Positions 43,275 through 52,528 of a stretch of 64,000 nt of DNA are shown piece after piece; position 1 is the first letter of the stretch, and every line of letters begins with the position of its first letter. The notes below the pieces were generated by a model, which was given only the letters and a program-made list of their open reading frames with translations, had not been told where the DNA came from and made no database searches. Location: positions 8,928,001 to 8,992,000 of the forward strand of contig NZ_CP063808.1 of assembly GCF_018128905.1 (NCBI RefSeq). The letters are read 5' to 3'. The stretch comes from Streptomyces sp. A2-16. GTDB taxonomy: Bacteria > Actinomycetota > Actinomycetes > Streptomycetales > Streptomycetaceae. The position numbers and the translations under genes are program-made.

Positions 43275-44059
43275 GACGTGCGCCCCCGGGCGTCGAAGTC
43301 CTTCATGCGGTCCAGGACGGCCTCCGCGGTGGGCTTGTACATCTCGTCGACGATCCGGCCGTCGGCGAGGTACAGCACGCGGTCCGCGTACGAGGCGGCC
43401 ACCGGGTCGTGCGTGACCATCACGATGGTCTGCCCGAGCTCGTCGACGGAACGGCGCAGGAATCCCAGCACCTCGGCGCCCGCGCGCGAGTCGAGGTTTC
43501 CGGTCGGCTCGTCACCGAAGATGATCTCGGGGCGGGCGGCCAGGGCGCGGGCCACGGCGACACGCTGCTGCTGTCCGCCGGAGAGCTGGGTGGGCCGGTG
43601 CCTGAGCCGGTCCGAAAGTCCAACGGTGTCCACCACGCGCGCGAGCCACTGCTTGTCGGGCTTGCGTCCGGCGATGTCCATGGGCAGCGTGATGTTCTCG
43701 AGCGCGTTGAGCGTCGGCAGCAGGTTGAACGCCTGGAAGATGAACCCGACCCGGTCCCGGCGCAGTTGCGTGAGCTTCTTGTCCTTCAGGCCGGTGATCT
43801 CGGTGTCGTCCAGATGGATCTGACCGCTCGTCACGGTGTCGAGACCGGCGAGGCAGTGCATGAGGGTGGACTTGCCGGACCCCGAGGGCCCCATGATCGC
43901 GGTGAACTGTCCGCGAGCGATGTCCACGTCCACATGGTCCAGGGCGACGACGCGGGTCTCGCCGGACCCGTACGCCTTGACGACCTGCCGCGCCCGCGCG
44001 GCAACGGCCGTACGCCCTCCAGTGCCCCCGTGCCTGGTGATTGTTACAGCCGATGTCAC
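43271..44059 (-). CDS. ABC transporter ATP-binding protein (MacB/LolD type, second copy)
   Basis: 262 residues from the GTG at 44059 behind AGGAG. Walker A GPSGSGKST, signature LSGGQQQRVAVARALA, Walker B IIFGDEPTGNLD, switch VTHDPVAASYADRVLYLAD. It is highly similar to the ATPase at 6460-7257 (for example both read RDRVGFIFQAFNLLPTL or nearly so). It drives the adjacent permease, whose start overlaps its stop. The leader is in the divergent gap shared with the MFS gene. Confidence 0.93.
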   Translation of the reverse strand: MTSAVTITRHGGTGGRTAVAARARQVVKAYGSGETRVVALDHVDVDIARGQFTAIMGPSGSGKSTLMHCLAGLDTVTSGQIHLDDTEITGLKDKKLTQLRRDRVGFIFQAFNLLPTLNALENITLPMDIAGRKPDKQWLARVVDTVGLSDRLRHRPTQLSGGQQQRVAVARALAARPEIIFGDEPTGNLDSRAGAEVLGFLRRSVDELGQTIVMVTHDPVAASYADRVLYLADGRIVDEMYKPTAEAVLDRMKDFDARGRTS

Positions 44060-44482
44060 GGTATGTCTCCTATATCGGTCAGTCAATGAGCCGCCGGGAC
44101 CGCCCGGCGTTCGGTAAGTGGTGGTGCCCGCTTGGGTACGGCGTTCAGTCTGGTCCCGCGGGACGGTCCGGCGCGCTGGTGCTCAGCACCCTCTTCTACG
44201 GGGGAAAACCCCACCCCCGTCGATCCGGCCGCCCCTCCCCCACCGCTCCCCAGCGGCGTAAAGCCAGGTTAAGGACGGGCCAGGGCCCTTCTCGTCCTCC
44301 GACGGTACGAACCCTCCCCGAGCCCTGGTACGGAGGTACCCCTAGGGGCAGTCCACCGACAGGTGGAGGCGATCTAGGGGTCGGCTCCACCCTTCGGCCC
44401 ACCGAGGCTGCACCCTGCCGCCACGTGAGGGTCAAGTGGGAGAGTGGTCGGCGGCAGATAGATGCAGGGGGAAGGAATCCGC
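44060..44482. other. divergent promoter region of the ABC exporter and MFS genes
   Basis: No gene seen in 423 bp. It holds the palindrome CCCCTAGGGG (44339-44348) and the inverted repeat TCCACCGACAGGTGGA (44352-44367), both operator-like and about 100-145 bp before the MFS start. No regulator gene is adjacent. Confidence 0.45.
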
Positions 44483-45982
44483 GTGGACGACACGAAGCCG
44501 GCGATACACGAGTCCGCGCGGCAGGTCTCCACGAACCGGCGCGGAGCCGTCGTGGCCGCCCTGATGCTGGCGATGGCCCTTGCCGCCCTGGACGCCACCA
44601 TCGTCTCCACGGCGGTCCCGCAGATCGTCGGCGACCTGGGCGGCTTCTCGGTCTTCTCCTGGCTGTTCTCCGGCTATCTGCTGGCCGTGACGGTCACGCT
44701 GCCGCTGTACGGCAAGCTGTCCGACACCTTCGGGCGGAAGCCGGTGCTGATCGCGGGCTCGGTGCTGTTCCTGCTCGGCTCGCTGCTGTGCGCGCTGGCG
44801 TGGAACATGGGGGCGCTGATCGCGTTCCGGATCGTGCAGGGGCTGGGCGGCGGGGCTCTTCAGGGCACGGTCCAGACGCTCGCCGCCGACCTCTACCCGC
44901 TCGAGGAGCGTCCGAGGATCCAGGCCAAGCTGTCCACGGTGTGGGCGGTGGCGGCGGTCGCGGGGCCGGGGATCGGCGGCGTGCTCGCCGCGTACGCGGA
45001 CTGGCGGTGGATCTTCCTGGTCAACCTGCCGATCGGCGCGGTGGCGCTGTGGCTGATCGTCCGTCATCTGCACGAACCGGTCCGGGAAGCACGCTCCACG
45101 CGCGCGCGTGTCGACTGGGCGGGCGCGCTCGCGGTGTTCGCGTGCGGGGGTGTGCTGCTGACGGCGCTGGTGCAGGGCGGGGTGGCGTGGCCGTGGTTGT
45201 CGTGGCCGTCACTGGGCCTGTTCGGCACCGGACTCGCCCTGGTGGCCGCCGTGGTCCTGATCGAACGCCGGGTGGCCGAACCGATCATTCCCGGCTGGGT
45301 GTGGCGCCGCCGCACGATCGCCGCGGTGAACCTGGCCCTGGGCGCCCTGGGCCTCCTCATGGTGGCGCCCACGGTCTTCCTGCCGACGTACGCCCAGTCG
45401 GTGCTCGGCCTCGGTCCGGTCGCGGCCGGATTCGTGCTGTCCGTATGGACGTTGAGCTGGCCGGTCTCCGCGGCGCTGAGCCAGCACGTGTACCGGCGCA
45501 TCGGCTTCCGCCGCACGGCGATGCTGGGCATCGCCGCGGCGGCCCTGATCCTCTTCGCCTTCCCTCTCCTCCCCTACCCGGGCGCGGCCTGGCAGCCCAC
45601 CCTCCTGATGCTGCTCCTGGGCGCCGCGCTGGGCCTGTTCCAACTCCCCCTGATCGTGGGGGTCCAGTCGACGGTCGGCTGGGCGGAACGCGGCACGACC
45701 ACGGCGTCCGTCCTCTTCTGCCGCCAGACCGGTCAGACGGTCGGCGCGGCGGTCTTCGGCGCGGTCGCCAACGGCGTCCTGGCGAGCCGGCTGGGCGGGG
45801 CGAGCGATCTCGACTCCGTCACGCGCGCGTTGGACGCCGGTACGGCCCCGGAGGCGACCCGCGCGGCGATCGCGGACGCGGTGCACGCGGTGTACGTGGG
45901 GGCGGGGTGCGCGGCGGCGCTGGCGTTCGGGGTCCTGCTGGTGCTGGCGCCACGACGCTTCCCCGTGCTCAAGGAGCAGTGA
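44483..45982 (+). CDS. MFS drug exporter, DHA2 (14-helix) type
   Basis: 499 residues from the GTG at 44483, behind GGAAGGA; an ATG at 44462 is possible. MFS motif A is GYLLAVTVTLPLYGKLSDTF with GKLSDTFGRKPV. The antiporter motif C is in VAAVAGPGIGGVLAAYADWR. LDATIVSTAVPQIVGDLGG at the first helix is diagnostic of DHA2 multidrug exporters of the EmrB/QacA type, and about 14 membrane segments follow. It exports drugs or toxic compounds using proton motive force. No TetR or MarR regulator is adjacent, but operator-like palindromes lie upstream. Confidence 0.92.
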   Translation: MDDTKPAIHESARQVSTNRRGAVVAALMLAMALAALDATIVSTAVPQIVGDLGGFSVFSWLFSGYLLAVTVTLPLYGKLSDTFGRKPVLIAGSVLFLLGSLLCALAWNMGALIAFRIVQGLGGGALQGTVQTLAADLYPLEERPRIQAKLSTVWAVAAVAGPGIGGVLAAYADWRWIFLVNLPIGAVALWLIVRHLHEPVREARSTRARVDWAGALAVFACGGVLLTALVQGGVAWPWLSWPSLGLFGTGLALVAAVVLIERRVAEPIIPGWVWRRRTIAAVNLALGALGLLMVAPTVFLPTYAQSVLGLGPVAAGFVLSVWTLSWPVSAALSQHVYRRIGFRRTAMLGIAAAALILFAFPLLPYPGAAWQPTLLMLLLGAALGLFQLPLIVGVQSTVGWAERGTTTASVLFCRQTGQTVGAAVFGAVANGVLASRLGGASDLDSVTRALDAGTAPEATRAAIADAVHAVYVGAGCAAALAFGVLLVLAPRRFPVLKEQ

Positions 45983-46284
45983 GCGCCCGAGGCCGTGGCG
46001 GAGTCCACGGGGCGGTCGACGACACGGTCGCCGGGATCGCCGTACATGCACCCGTACATGCACCCGACGTAGGCGCCCGAGCACGCTCCGGTGAGGCCAA
46101 AAGTCCGAGTTAACGCGGGTAACACCGCAGGTCAGCGAAGTAAGCGCATACCGACCAATCAGTTTGCTGAAAGGGCTGTGCAATTCCGAACCGCCGAGTA
46201 ACGTGCGGGGCTCCGCTCCCCCGTCCACCCCCCAACTCCCTGCGGCCCGCCGCGCCGGGCCCGAGCCACGCAAGGAGCAACGGG
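45983..46284. other. gap between the MFS and symporter genes
   Basis: 302 bp without a gene. CGTACATGCACC occurs twice in tandem near 46041-46064. The 46110-46200 stretch is somewhat AT-richer and likely holds the symporter promoter. Confidence 0.45.
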
Positions 46285-46692
46285 ATGTCTCACCACCCGT
46301 CGCAGCCGTATCCCACCTATCCCTGGCAGCCCCCCGCCCCACCGCCCGAACCCGCCCCGCACCGCTCGCGTCACCGCTCCCCGCTCGGCCACCACAGCGA
46401 TCTGCGGATCCTGCGCAGCGCCTACCGCTGGCAGCGGCGCACCGCCACGCTCACCGCGCTCGGCTACTTCACGCTCTTCCTCGTCCTGTCCGCGTACGCG
46501 CCGTCCTTCATGGCGAGCAGCATCACCGACGGACTGCCCACCGGCCTGCTCCTGGCCCTGCTCCAACTGCCCGTCACCTGGCTGGCGATCGCGGTGTACG
46601 AGCACACCGCGCGGCGCTACGTCGACCCGCTCGCGGACCGCATCCGCAAGCAGTCCGAGGTGGACGCCAGGCGAGAGGCGGCGGCCCGATGA
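46285..46692 (+). CDS. DUF485 membrane protein
   Basis: 135 residues. A Pro-rich cytoplasmic start is followed by the DUF485 core: LRSAYRWQRRTATLTALGYF, TLFLVLSAYAPSFMASSITD, LPVTWLAIAVYEHTARRYVD, with two membrane segments. DUF485 genes typically precede acetate-type (ActP) symporter genes, and the stop here overlaps the symporter start (ATGA at 46689). It is probably an accessory subunit or stability factor of the transporter. Confidence 0.88.
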   Translation: MSHHPSQPYPTYPWQPPAPPPEPAPHRSRHRSPLGHHSDLRILRSAYRWQRRTATLTALGYFTLFLVLSAYAPSFMASSITDGLPTGLLLALLQLPVTWLAIAVYEHTARRYVDPLADRIRKQSEVDARREAAAR

Positions 46693-48296
46693 CCGGCTTC
46701 AGCGACTCCGCGCAGGCGATGAGCCTGGTGGCGTTCTCCGCCGTCGCCACCATCACGCTCCTGCTGTGCGTGATGACCGGCCCGGACGGCGACGACCTCG
46801 ACGAGTTCTACACCGGCTACAGCTCCCTGTCCGCCATGCGCAACGGCCTCGCCATCGCGGGCGACTACATCTCCGCCGCGACCGTCCTCGGCACCGGCGG
46901 GGTCATCGCGCTCTACGGCTACGACGGCATCGTCCTCGCGCTCAGCACGGCCCTGTCGCTGATGCTGCTGATGTTCCTGCTGGCCGAACCCCTGCGCAAC
47001 GCGGGCCGGTTCACCATGGGCGACGCCCTCGCGCGCCGGATGCCGGGACGCGCGGTGCGCATCGCCGCCTGCCTGGTCACCCTCGCCGCGCTGCTGCCGC
47101 TGATGCTGGTGCAGCTCGCCGGGGCCGGCCAACTGCTGGCGTTCATCCTGGGGTTCTCCGGCGACTCGCTGAAGACGGGCTTCATCATCGGCCTGGGCAT
47201 CCTGATGATCAGTTACGCGGCCATCGGCGGCATGAAGGGCACCGCCCTCATCCAGATCCTGAAGATGGTCATGCTCCTCGGCTCGGGCGCCGTGATCGCC
47301 GTACTGGTCATGCACCGGTTCGACTGGAACCCGGCGGCGCTGTTCGACACGGCGGCCCGGCAGAGCGGGGTGGGGTCCGACTTCCTGCAGTCCGGGCTGG
47401 AGTTCGCGGGCGGGCCGTACCCGCGCGTCGACATGATCACCGCGCAGCTCGCGGTCGTCATCGGCGGGGCCTGTCTGCCGCACGTCACCATGCGCATGTA
47501 CACCGCCTCCAGCGCCCGTCAGGTACGGCGTTCGATGTCCTGGGCGGTGTCGGCGGTGGCCGTGTTCATCCTGGTCATCACGGTCGTCGGGGTGGGAACG
47601 ACGGCGATGATCGGGCGGACGGTGATCGCGGAGGCGGACCCGCAGGGCAACACGGCGTATCTGCTGGGCTCCCGCGCGGTGTTCGGGCCCGACGTGTCGA
47701 CCGGGGAGACGTTCCTGTTCACCACGGTCACCACGGCGCTCTTCCTCACCCTGCTCGCCTCCGTCGCCGGCATGATCCTCGCCTGTGCCAACTCCCTGGC
47801 CCACGACGTGTTCGCGGCGCGGGCCCGGTCGATGCCGCCGCAGCGCGAGATCCTCCTGGCCCGGGTGTCGGCGCTGGCGGTCGGCGTCCCCACGATCTTC
47901 CTCGCGACGCTGATCCAGCACCGCAGTCTGCAGCCGCTGGTGATCCTGTCCTTCTGCGTCGGCGCGTCCGCGCTGGCGCCCGCGCTCGTCTACACCCTCT
48001 TCTGGCGGCGCTACACCCGCACGGGGCTGCTGTGCACGCTGATCGGCGGCACGGTGACGGTGCTCCTGCTGATGCCGGGCACGAATCTCGTGTCGGGGTC
48101 GCCTGTGTCCGCGTTCCCCGAAGCCGACTTCAACTGGCTGCCGTTCACGACGACCGGGCTGGTGTCCATTCCGGCGGGGTTCTTGCTCGGGTGGCTGGGG
48201 ACGGTGATCTCGGGCCGCCGGAAGGCGGAGGAGCAGCGGCAGCAGTACGAGGCCGTGGAGGGGTGGATTCTGGCGGGGGCTGTGCGGAGGGGGTGA
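46689..48296 (+). CDS. sodium/solute symporter, ActP-like (acetate permease family)
   Basis: 535 residues with about 13 membrane segments. Family motifs of the SSS superfamily: DEFYTGYSSLSAMRNGLAIA and GDYISAATVLGTGGVIALYG near the N-terminus, and LPHVTMRMYTASSARQVRRS (the GG...PH...R motif). This pattern, with DUF485 upstream, is that of cation/acetate symporters (ActP). It probably imports acetate or a similar short monocarboxylate with Na+ or H+. The Arg-rich C-terminal tail (SGRRKAEEQRQQYEAVEGWI) is cytoplasmic. Confidence 0.88.
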   Translation: MTGFSDSAQAMSLVAFSAVATITLLLCVMTGPDGDDLDEFYTGYSSLSAMRNGLAIAGDYISAATVLGTGGVIALYGYDGIVLALSTALSLMLLMFLLAEPLRNAGRFTMGDALARRMPGRAVRIAACLVTLAALLPLMLVQLAGAGQLLAFILGFSGDSLKTGFIIGLGILMISYAAIGGMKGTALIQILKMVMLLGSGAVIAVLVMHRFDWNPAALFDTAARQSGVGSDFLQSGLEFAGGPYPRVDMITAQLAVVIGGACLPHVTMRMYTASSARQVRRSMSWAVSAVAVFILVITVVGVGTTAMIGRTVIAEADPQGNTAYLLGSRAVFGPDVSTGETFLFTTVTTALFLTLLASVAGMILACANSLAHDVFAARARSMPPQREILLARVSALAVGVPTIFLATLIQHRSLQPLVILSFCVGASALAPALVYTLFWRRYTRTGLLCTLIGGTVTVLLLMPGTNLVSGSPVSAFPEADFNWLPFTTTGLVSIPAGFLLGWLGTVISGRRKAEEQRQQYEAVEGWILAGAVRRG

Positions 48297-48350
48297 CGGG
48301 GCGTGGGGCCGGGTCCGGGCGCCTGGGGTCGTGTGTCGGGCGCGGGCCGG

Positions 48351-48384
48351 GTGGGGGCTGGTCGCGCAGTTCCCCGCGCCCCTG
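48351..48384. repeat. dispersed Streptomyces intergenic repeat
   Basis: The segment contains GGCTGGTCGCGCAGTTCCCC followed by GCGCCCCTG. I recognise this word from many Streptomyces intergenic regions, usually near gene ends. It lies 55 bp after the symporter stop. Only one copy was noticed in this window. Confidence 0.6.
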
Positions 48385-48505
48385 GGTGGGTGTCCGGCCT
48401 GTTGCCCTGTGCGGCGGGACCGACTGTCCTGGCCGCCCGGCCGCTGCCACGTCCCCCGACCGGCCGCCGTCCCAGCCGCCCCGCCGCCCTGCGCCGTCCC
48501 TGCTG

Positions 48506-49393
48506 TTACTCCGTCGCCGCTCTGCCCGTGAGTGCGGTCAGGCTGCTGCGGACGTGGTCCATCTGGGCCTGGACCTCGTCCCAGCGTTCGCCGTGCTCGC
48601 GCAGCACCCGTTCCGTGTCCCGGGCGATCCGTTCCGCACGGGCCCGGGCCTGGGCCAGGATCTCCGCCGCACGCGCGTGTGCGTCCTCCTCGCCCTGTTC
48701 CACCGATGCCTCGGCCTCGGCGAACCCCCGCTTCGCCTCCGACAGCGCCGCCTCCGCGCGCGCGACCCGCTCGGCGCCCCACACGTCCGCCTCGGCCGCC
48801 CGCTTCTCCTCGGCCCGCTCGACCTCGGCCCACCGTGCCTCATGTTCCTTGGCCTGCTCGGCGAGCATCCCGATGGTGCGCTGGCGTACGTCACGCAACG
48901 CGGCGAGCGCCTCCCCGCGCCCCTCCTTCACCTCACGCCGGGCGGCGACACGGATCTCGTCGGCCTCGGCGCGCGCGGCGAGCAGACGCTGACGGGCGCG
49001 TTCGTCCGCCTCGGCGCGCACGGTGTCGGCATGCGCCTGCGCGGCATCCCGTACGCCGTCGGCGTGCGCCCGCGCTTCGTCCACCAGGTGTTGTGCCTCC
49101 TGCCGCGCCCCCTCCCGGACGGCCTCGGACTCCTCCTGGGCCAGGGCGAAGAGCCGCCGGGCCCCTTCGCCGAGGCTCTCGTACGACTGCGGGGCCAGTG
49201 CCGCCACGACCTCCCGCAGACCGACCGCCTCGGCCTCCATCTCCCTGGCGAGCACGGTGAGCCGGGCGGCCCGTTCCCAGGCGGCGTCACGGTCCCGGGA
49301 CAGGGCGGCGGCGAACGCGTCGACCTGTTCGGGGCGGTAGCCGCGCCCCCGTACGGCCACGAACCCCTGGGGCGACACCGGTGCGCTGCTCAT
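48506..49393 (-). CDS. DivIVA-like coiled-coil protein
   Basis: 295 residues from the ATG at 49393. The N-terminus reads GFVAVRGRGYRPEQVDAFAA, a short DivIVA-type domain (the Y/F-x-x-x-EVDxF pattern, here YRPEQVDAF). The rest is almost wholly charged coiled coil (residues about 40-290) rich in Ala, Glu and Arg, with no membrane segment. Streptomyces annotations call such proteins 'cellulose-binding', but the sequence suggests a cytoskeletal or polarity protein in the manner of FilP/Scy/DivIVA. A perfect palindrome lies 36 bp upstream. It is not obviously cotranscribed with neighbours. Confidence 0.8.
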   Translation of the reverse strand: MSSAPVSPQGFVAVRGRGYRPEQVDAFAAALSRDRDAAWERAARLTVLAREMEAEAVGLREVVAALAPQSYESLGEGARRLFALAQEESEAVREGARQEAQHLVDEARAHADGVRDAAQAHADTVRAEADERARQRLLAARAEADEIRVAARREVKEGRGEALAALRDVRQRTIGMLAEQAKEHEARWAEVERAEEKRAAEADVWGAERVARAEAALSEAKRGFAEAEASVEQGEEDAHARAAEILAQARARAERIARDTERVLREHGERWDEVQAQMDHVRSSLTALTGRAATE

Positions 49394-49428
49394 CCTGGAA
49401 CCCCTCTCCGCCGAACGACACAAACGGA

Positions 49429-49448
49429 CGCGAAATGATGATTTCGCG
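49429..49448. promoter_or_regulatory. palindrome upstream of the coiled-coil gene
   Basis: CGCGAAATGATGATTTCGCG is a perfect 8-4-8 inverted repeat, 36 bp before the start codon at 49393, so a repressor site or a 5' hairpin. Confidence 0.5.
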
Positions 49449-49547
49449 CACATCTTGATGTATCGGACGGAAATGTTCATAACGCGACACTCCGCGCACA
49501 GGTCACGGGCGTCACGGATCGCCGCGTCGGCGGGTGCACACGAAAAG

Positions 49548-49583
49548 GGGCCGGACCCGGTCCAGTGCGACCGGGTCCGGCCC
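49548..49583 (-). terminator. terminator after the deaminase/SUKH-4 gene
   Basis: GGGCCGGACCCGGTC (49548-49562) pairs perfectly with 49569-49583, 6-nt loop, followed on the minus strand by CTTTTCG. Confidence 0.85.
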
Positions 49584-49616
49584 TCCACGCGCGCGTGGAT
49601 CAGCGGCGGCGGGGCG

Positions 49617-52520
49617 TCACAGCAGCCCGTCCCACATCTGCTCCAGCAGCACCGACCACCAGCTCTCCGGCGAACCCAGCGCCGCCGGATCGAGCGAGGC
49701 CAGCTGGGCCTGGAAGTCGACGGTCCAACGGCCCGCCTGCTCCTGGTTCAGGCCGAAGCGCAGCCGCCACATCCGGCCGAGCAGTGCCAGGCAGCGCTGG
49801 AACTCGGGCAGGCCCGTGTTCACGAACTGCGGCGGTACGGGCGCACCGCCCGGCCCCGCCTCCACGGGCACGGCGACGATGTTCGCCGTGCCGTACTGCA
49901 CGCAGATCGCCTTGCCGAAGTCGCTGCCCATGACGAGGTACGAGCCCGCGTCGGAGGCCGGCTGCACCCCGCGCTCGGCCGCCAGTTCCGCCAGCGTCGG
50001 CACCGGCCGCCCCGGCTGGGCCTGCGCCCAGAAGAACGGGCCCATGTCCAACGGCAGCCCCGCGACGACCAGTGAGTGCGCGACGACCGGCGGCACGCCC
50101 TGGCGGTCCACCGCGACCTGCTCGAACCGGAAGATCCCGGGACCGAAAGCCCCCGCCAGCTCCTGCGCCACGCCCTCCGGCGGGATCGGCGGCGCGGCCT
50201 GGACGGGCGGCAGCGGCGCGCGCACCGGTGCGGGGCGGGCAGGGCCGTCCGCCACCTGGTGCAACTCGCCCTGGTGAGCCAGCAGTTGCTGCATGCCCTG
50301 CTGCCGGCTCGCGTGATCCGTGCCGTACGGTGCGATGCTCGCGATCCGCGCCTGCGGCCACTGCTCACGGATCATCCGCGCGCAGTACGCCCCCGGCAGC
50401 TCGCACGACTCCAACTCGGTGTGCAGCTCCAGTACTTGGTCCGGGGGCACGTTCATGCCGCGCAGCTCGTGGAAGATCTGCCACTCCGGGTGCGGAGTCC
50501 CCGGCGCCGACCGCCGGATCAACTGCTGCTCCGACCCGTCCTGCGCCCGGTAACGAAGCACGGCCTGGTACCCGGGACCGACGGTGGGCTGCGACTGCTG
50601 GGGGTAGCCGTAGGCCGGGGGCGGGGTGGGAGCGGTGTGGCCGGGACCGGGGTGTCCCGGCATCGGCTGCCCCGACGGCGGCTGTCCCGGTACGGGGTGC
50701 CCGGGCGCGGGATGGCCGGACGCGGGATGGCCCGGCGCAGGATGGCCCGGCGCAGGGTGGCCCGGTGCGGGGTTGCCCGGTGCGGGGTTGCCCGGCGGAG
50801 GTACCGGGCCCGGCGACGGTACGGCGCCGGGAGGCGGGGGCGGCATCGTGCCGGGCGGGATCGGCTGCGGAGCGCCGGGGGCACCGGCGCCGACTGACCC
50901 ACCGGGGGCGCCGGGGGCTTGCGGCGGCGGAGGCATGCCGGGGCCGCCCACCGGGGGCGACGACAACACGGTTTCCGCGTGATGCACGGCTCCGGGCGCA
51001 TTCCGGGGAACCCCGGGCGCACCGGGCGGCTGCGGCGCACCAGGCATACCGGGGGCGCCAGGAGCCCCCGGAGCTCCCGGGAACTGCGGAGCACCGTGTC
51101 CACCGGAAGGCTGCGGCGGTGCACCCGGGAACGGCGATGCACCCTGACTGCCGGAAGACTGCGACCCGGCAACACCTCCCGGCGCTCCGGAAGCACCGGC
51201 CGACTGCGGAGCACCGGCCCCACCCGGGCTCCCAGGAGCACCCGGGAACCCCGGACCAACTGGCCCACCCGGCATCCCCGGCGCGCCCGGCGGAGGCGGA
51301 GTCGGTGCGCCGGGAACCGGCGGACCCGGAGGCTGTGGTGCCCCCGAGCCCGAGGGGCCCTCGACACCCGGCGCCGACACGAACTGGGTGGGCACGTAGC
51401 CGCCCCCCGGCGCGCCAGGCGCGGGCGGCGGAGTCGCACCACTCGGCTGCGCACCGGGCACGCCGGGAGCCCCCGGCGGAGGCGGCGGTGCCGACCCTCC
51501 GGCCGGCCCCCGCGACGGAGGCGCCAGCTTGCTGGTGGCGACATCAGCGATGTCCCCGGCACTCGGCGCGGGCCCCGGAGCCGCGGGCACACCGGCCCCG
51601 GGCCGGCCGGCGGGCCCCTGCGGATACCCGTACGCAGACGCACCCGGCGCAGGCGGAGCCGAAGGAGCCGCGGCACCCGGGGCCTGCGGATAGCCGTACG
51701 AAACCTGACCGGGCGCAGGCGGAGCCGGAGGCGTGGCCCCAGCCCCAGCCCCAGCCCCAGCCCCAGGAGCCTGCGGATACCCGTACGCCGACCCACCCGC
51801 CGACGCATCCCCCGCCGTCTCCGACAAGCCCGAGACCTCCGTGACCTCCGAGCCCTCAGACACCTCCGACAACTCGGAAACCTCAGCGATCTCCGAAGCC
51901 GACGAAGCCGACGAAGCCGCAGAACCCTCCTCCTCGCCCCCACCGGCATCGTTCACCGGCGGAGCCGAGAACACTGTGTCCGGCAACGCCACGGAGAGGT
52001 CCTCGCCCCCGTTGGTGTCGGTCCCCGTCCACGGCCTCGCCCCGGCAGGCACCTCCGACGCCCCCGACGCGGCACCCGAACCCGAACCCGCTTCGGCACC
52101 GGCACCTGCACCGGCCCCCGACCCTCCGTGCCCACCGATCCCCAACTTGTCCGCCGCGTCCTGCAACCACTCCGGAGGCGTCAGCAGGAACGACGTCTGG
52201 TTCAGATCGACCCGGGACGCCGCGGACGCGCCCCCCGCGCCCCCGTCGACAGCCTCGTCCTCGCGCCCGTACTCCTCCTCGTACCGGCGAATCACCTCAC
52301 CCACCGGCAGCGAGGGCCACAGCGTGGCCTCCCCGCTGTCCCTGGCGATCACCAGCCGCTGCGCTCCCCCGTCCGAACGCGGTCCCTCCGCACGGTCCTC
52401 GGCCCACACCACGAATCCGAGGCCGAACTCCCGTACCCGCACCTCACGATGCTGGTACGACGGAACGTCCCCGTTGATCCACTCCTCCGCGCGCTCCTGC
52501 GCCTGCGCGAACGTCACCAT
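49617..52520 (-). CDS. multidomain protein: Imm35/YrhB-like, collagen-like linker, deaminase-like, SUKH-4
   Basis: 967 residues, no signal peptide. Residues 1-90 (FAQAQERAEEWINGDVPSYQ, REFGLGFVVWAEDRAEG) resemble the Imm35/YrhB immunity-type domain. Residues about 100-640 are Pro/Gly/Ala-rich with collagen-like Gly-X-Y runs and PGHPA pentapeptides. Residues about 640-750 form a deaminase-like domain with LHTELESCELPGAYC, the signature I associate with polymorphic-toxin nucleic-acid deaminases. Residues about 780-965 are SUKH-4-like (SLVVAGLPLDMGPFFWAQAQ, YLVMGSDFGKAICVQYGTAN, ending WWSVLLEQMWDGLL). SUKH domains neutralise nuclease and deaminase toxins. The WHH/SUKH gene ends 8 bp upstream on the same strand, so the two form an operon. 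A terminator follows at 49548-49583. Confidence 0.8.
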   Translation of the reverse strand: MVTFAQAQERAEEWINGDVPSYQHREVRVREFGLGFVVWAEDRAEGPRSDGGAQRLVIARDSGEATLWPSLPVGEVIRRYEEEYGREDEAVDGGAGGASAASRVDLNQTSFLLTPPEWLQDAADKLGIGGHGGSGAGAGAGAEAGSGSGAASGASEVPAGARPWTGTDTNGGEDLSVALPDTVFSAPPVNDAGGGEEEGSAASSASSASEIAEVSELSEVSEGSEVTEVSGLSETAGDASAGGSAYGYPQAPGAGAGAGAGATPPAPPAPGQVSYGYPQAPGAAAPSAPPAPGASAYGYPQGPAGRPGAGVPAAPGPAPSAGDIADVATSKLAPPSRGPAGGSAPPPPPGAPGVPGAQPSGATPPPAPGAPGGGYVPTQFVSAPGVEGPSGSGAPQPPGPPVPGAPTPPPPGAPGMPGGPVGPGFPGAPGSPGGAGAPQSAGASGAPGGVAGSQSSGSQGASPFPGAPPQPSGGHGAPQFPGAPGAPGAPGMPGAPQPPGAPGVPRNAPGAVHHAETVLSSPPVGGPGMPPPPQAPGAPGGSVGAGAPGAPQPIPPGTMPPPPPGAVPSPGPVPPPGNPAPGNPAPGHPAPGHPAPGHPASGHPAPGHPVPGQPPSGQPMPGHPGPGHTAPTPPPAYGYPQQSQPTVGPGYQAVLRYRAQDGSEQQLIRRSAPGTPHPEWQIFHELRGMNVPPDQVLELHTELESCELPGAYCARMIREQWPQARIASIAPYGTDHASRQQGMQQLLAHQGELHQVADGPARPAPVRAPLPPVQAAPPIPPEGVAQELAGAFGPGIFRFEQVAVDRQGVPPVVAHSLVVAGLPLDMGPFFWAQAQPGRPVPTLAELAAERGVQPASDAGSYLVMGSDFGKAICVQYGTANIVAVPVEAGPGGAPVPPQFVNTGLPEFQRCLALLGRMWRLRFGLNQEQAGRWTVDFQAQLASLDPAALGSPESWWSVLLEQMWDGLL
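50640..51400. repeat. collagen-like and pentapeptide-coding repeats
   Basis: Within the 967 aa gene. 50690-50800 has 15-bp units encoding PGHPA-type pentapeptides. 50880-51350 encodes imperfect Gly-X-Y triplets (PGAPGMPGGPVGPGFPGAPG). All units are multiples of 3 bp, so the frame survives slippage. Confidence 0.75.
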
Positions 52521-52528
52521 CGGTCAGT

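Noticed and set aside
44041..46113. Long plus-strand frame across the ABC/MFS gap and MFS gene
   Set aside because: Arg/Gly-rich translation in another frame of the MFS gene, which has clear DHA2 motifs.
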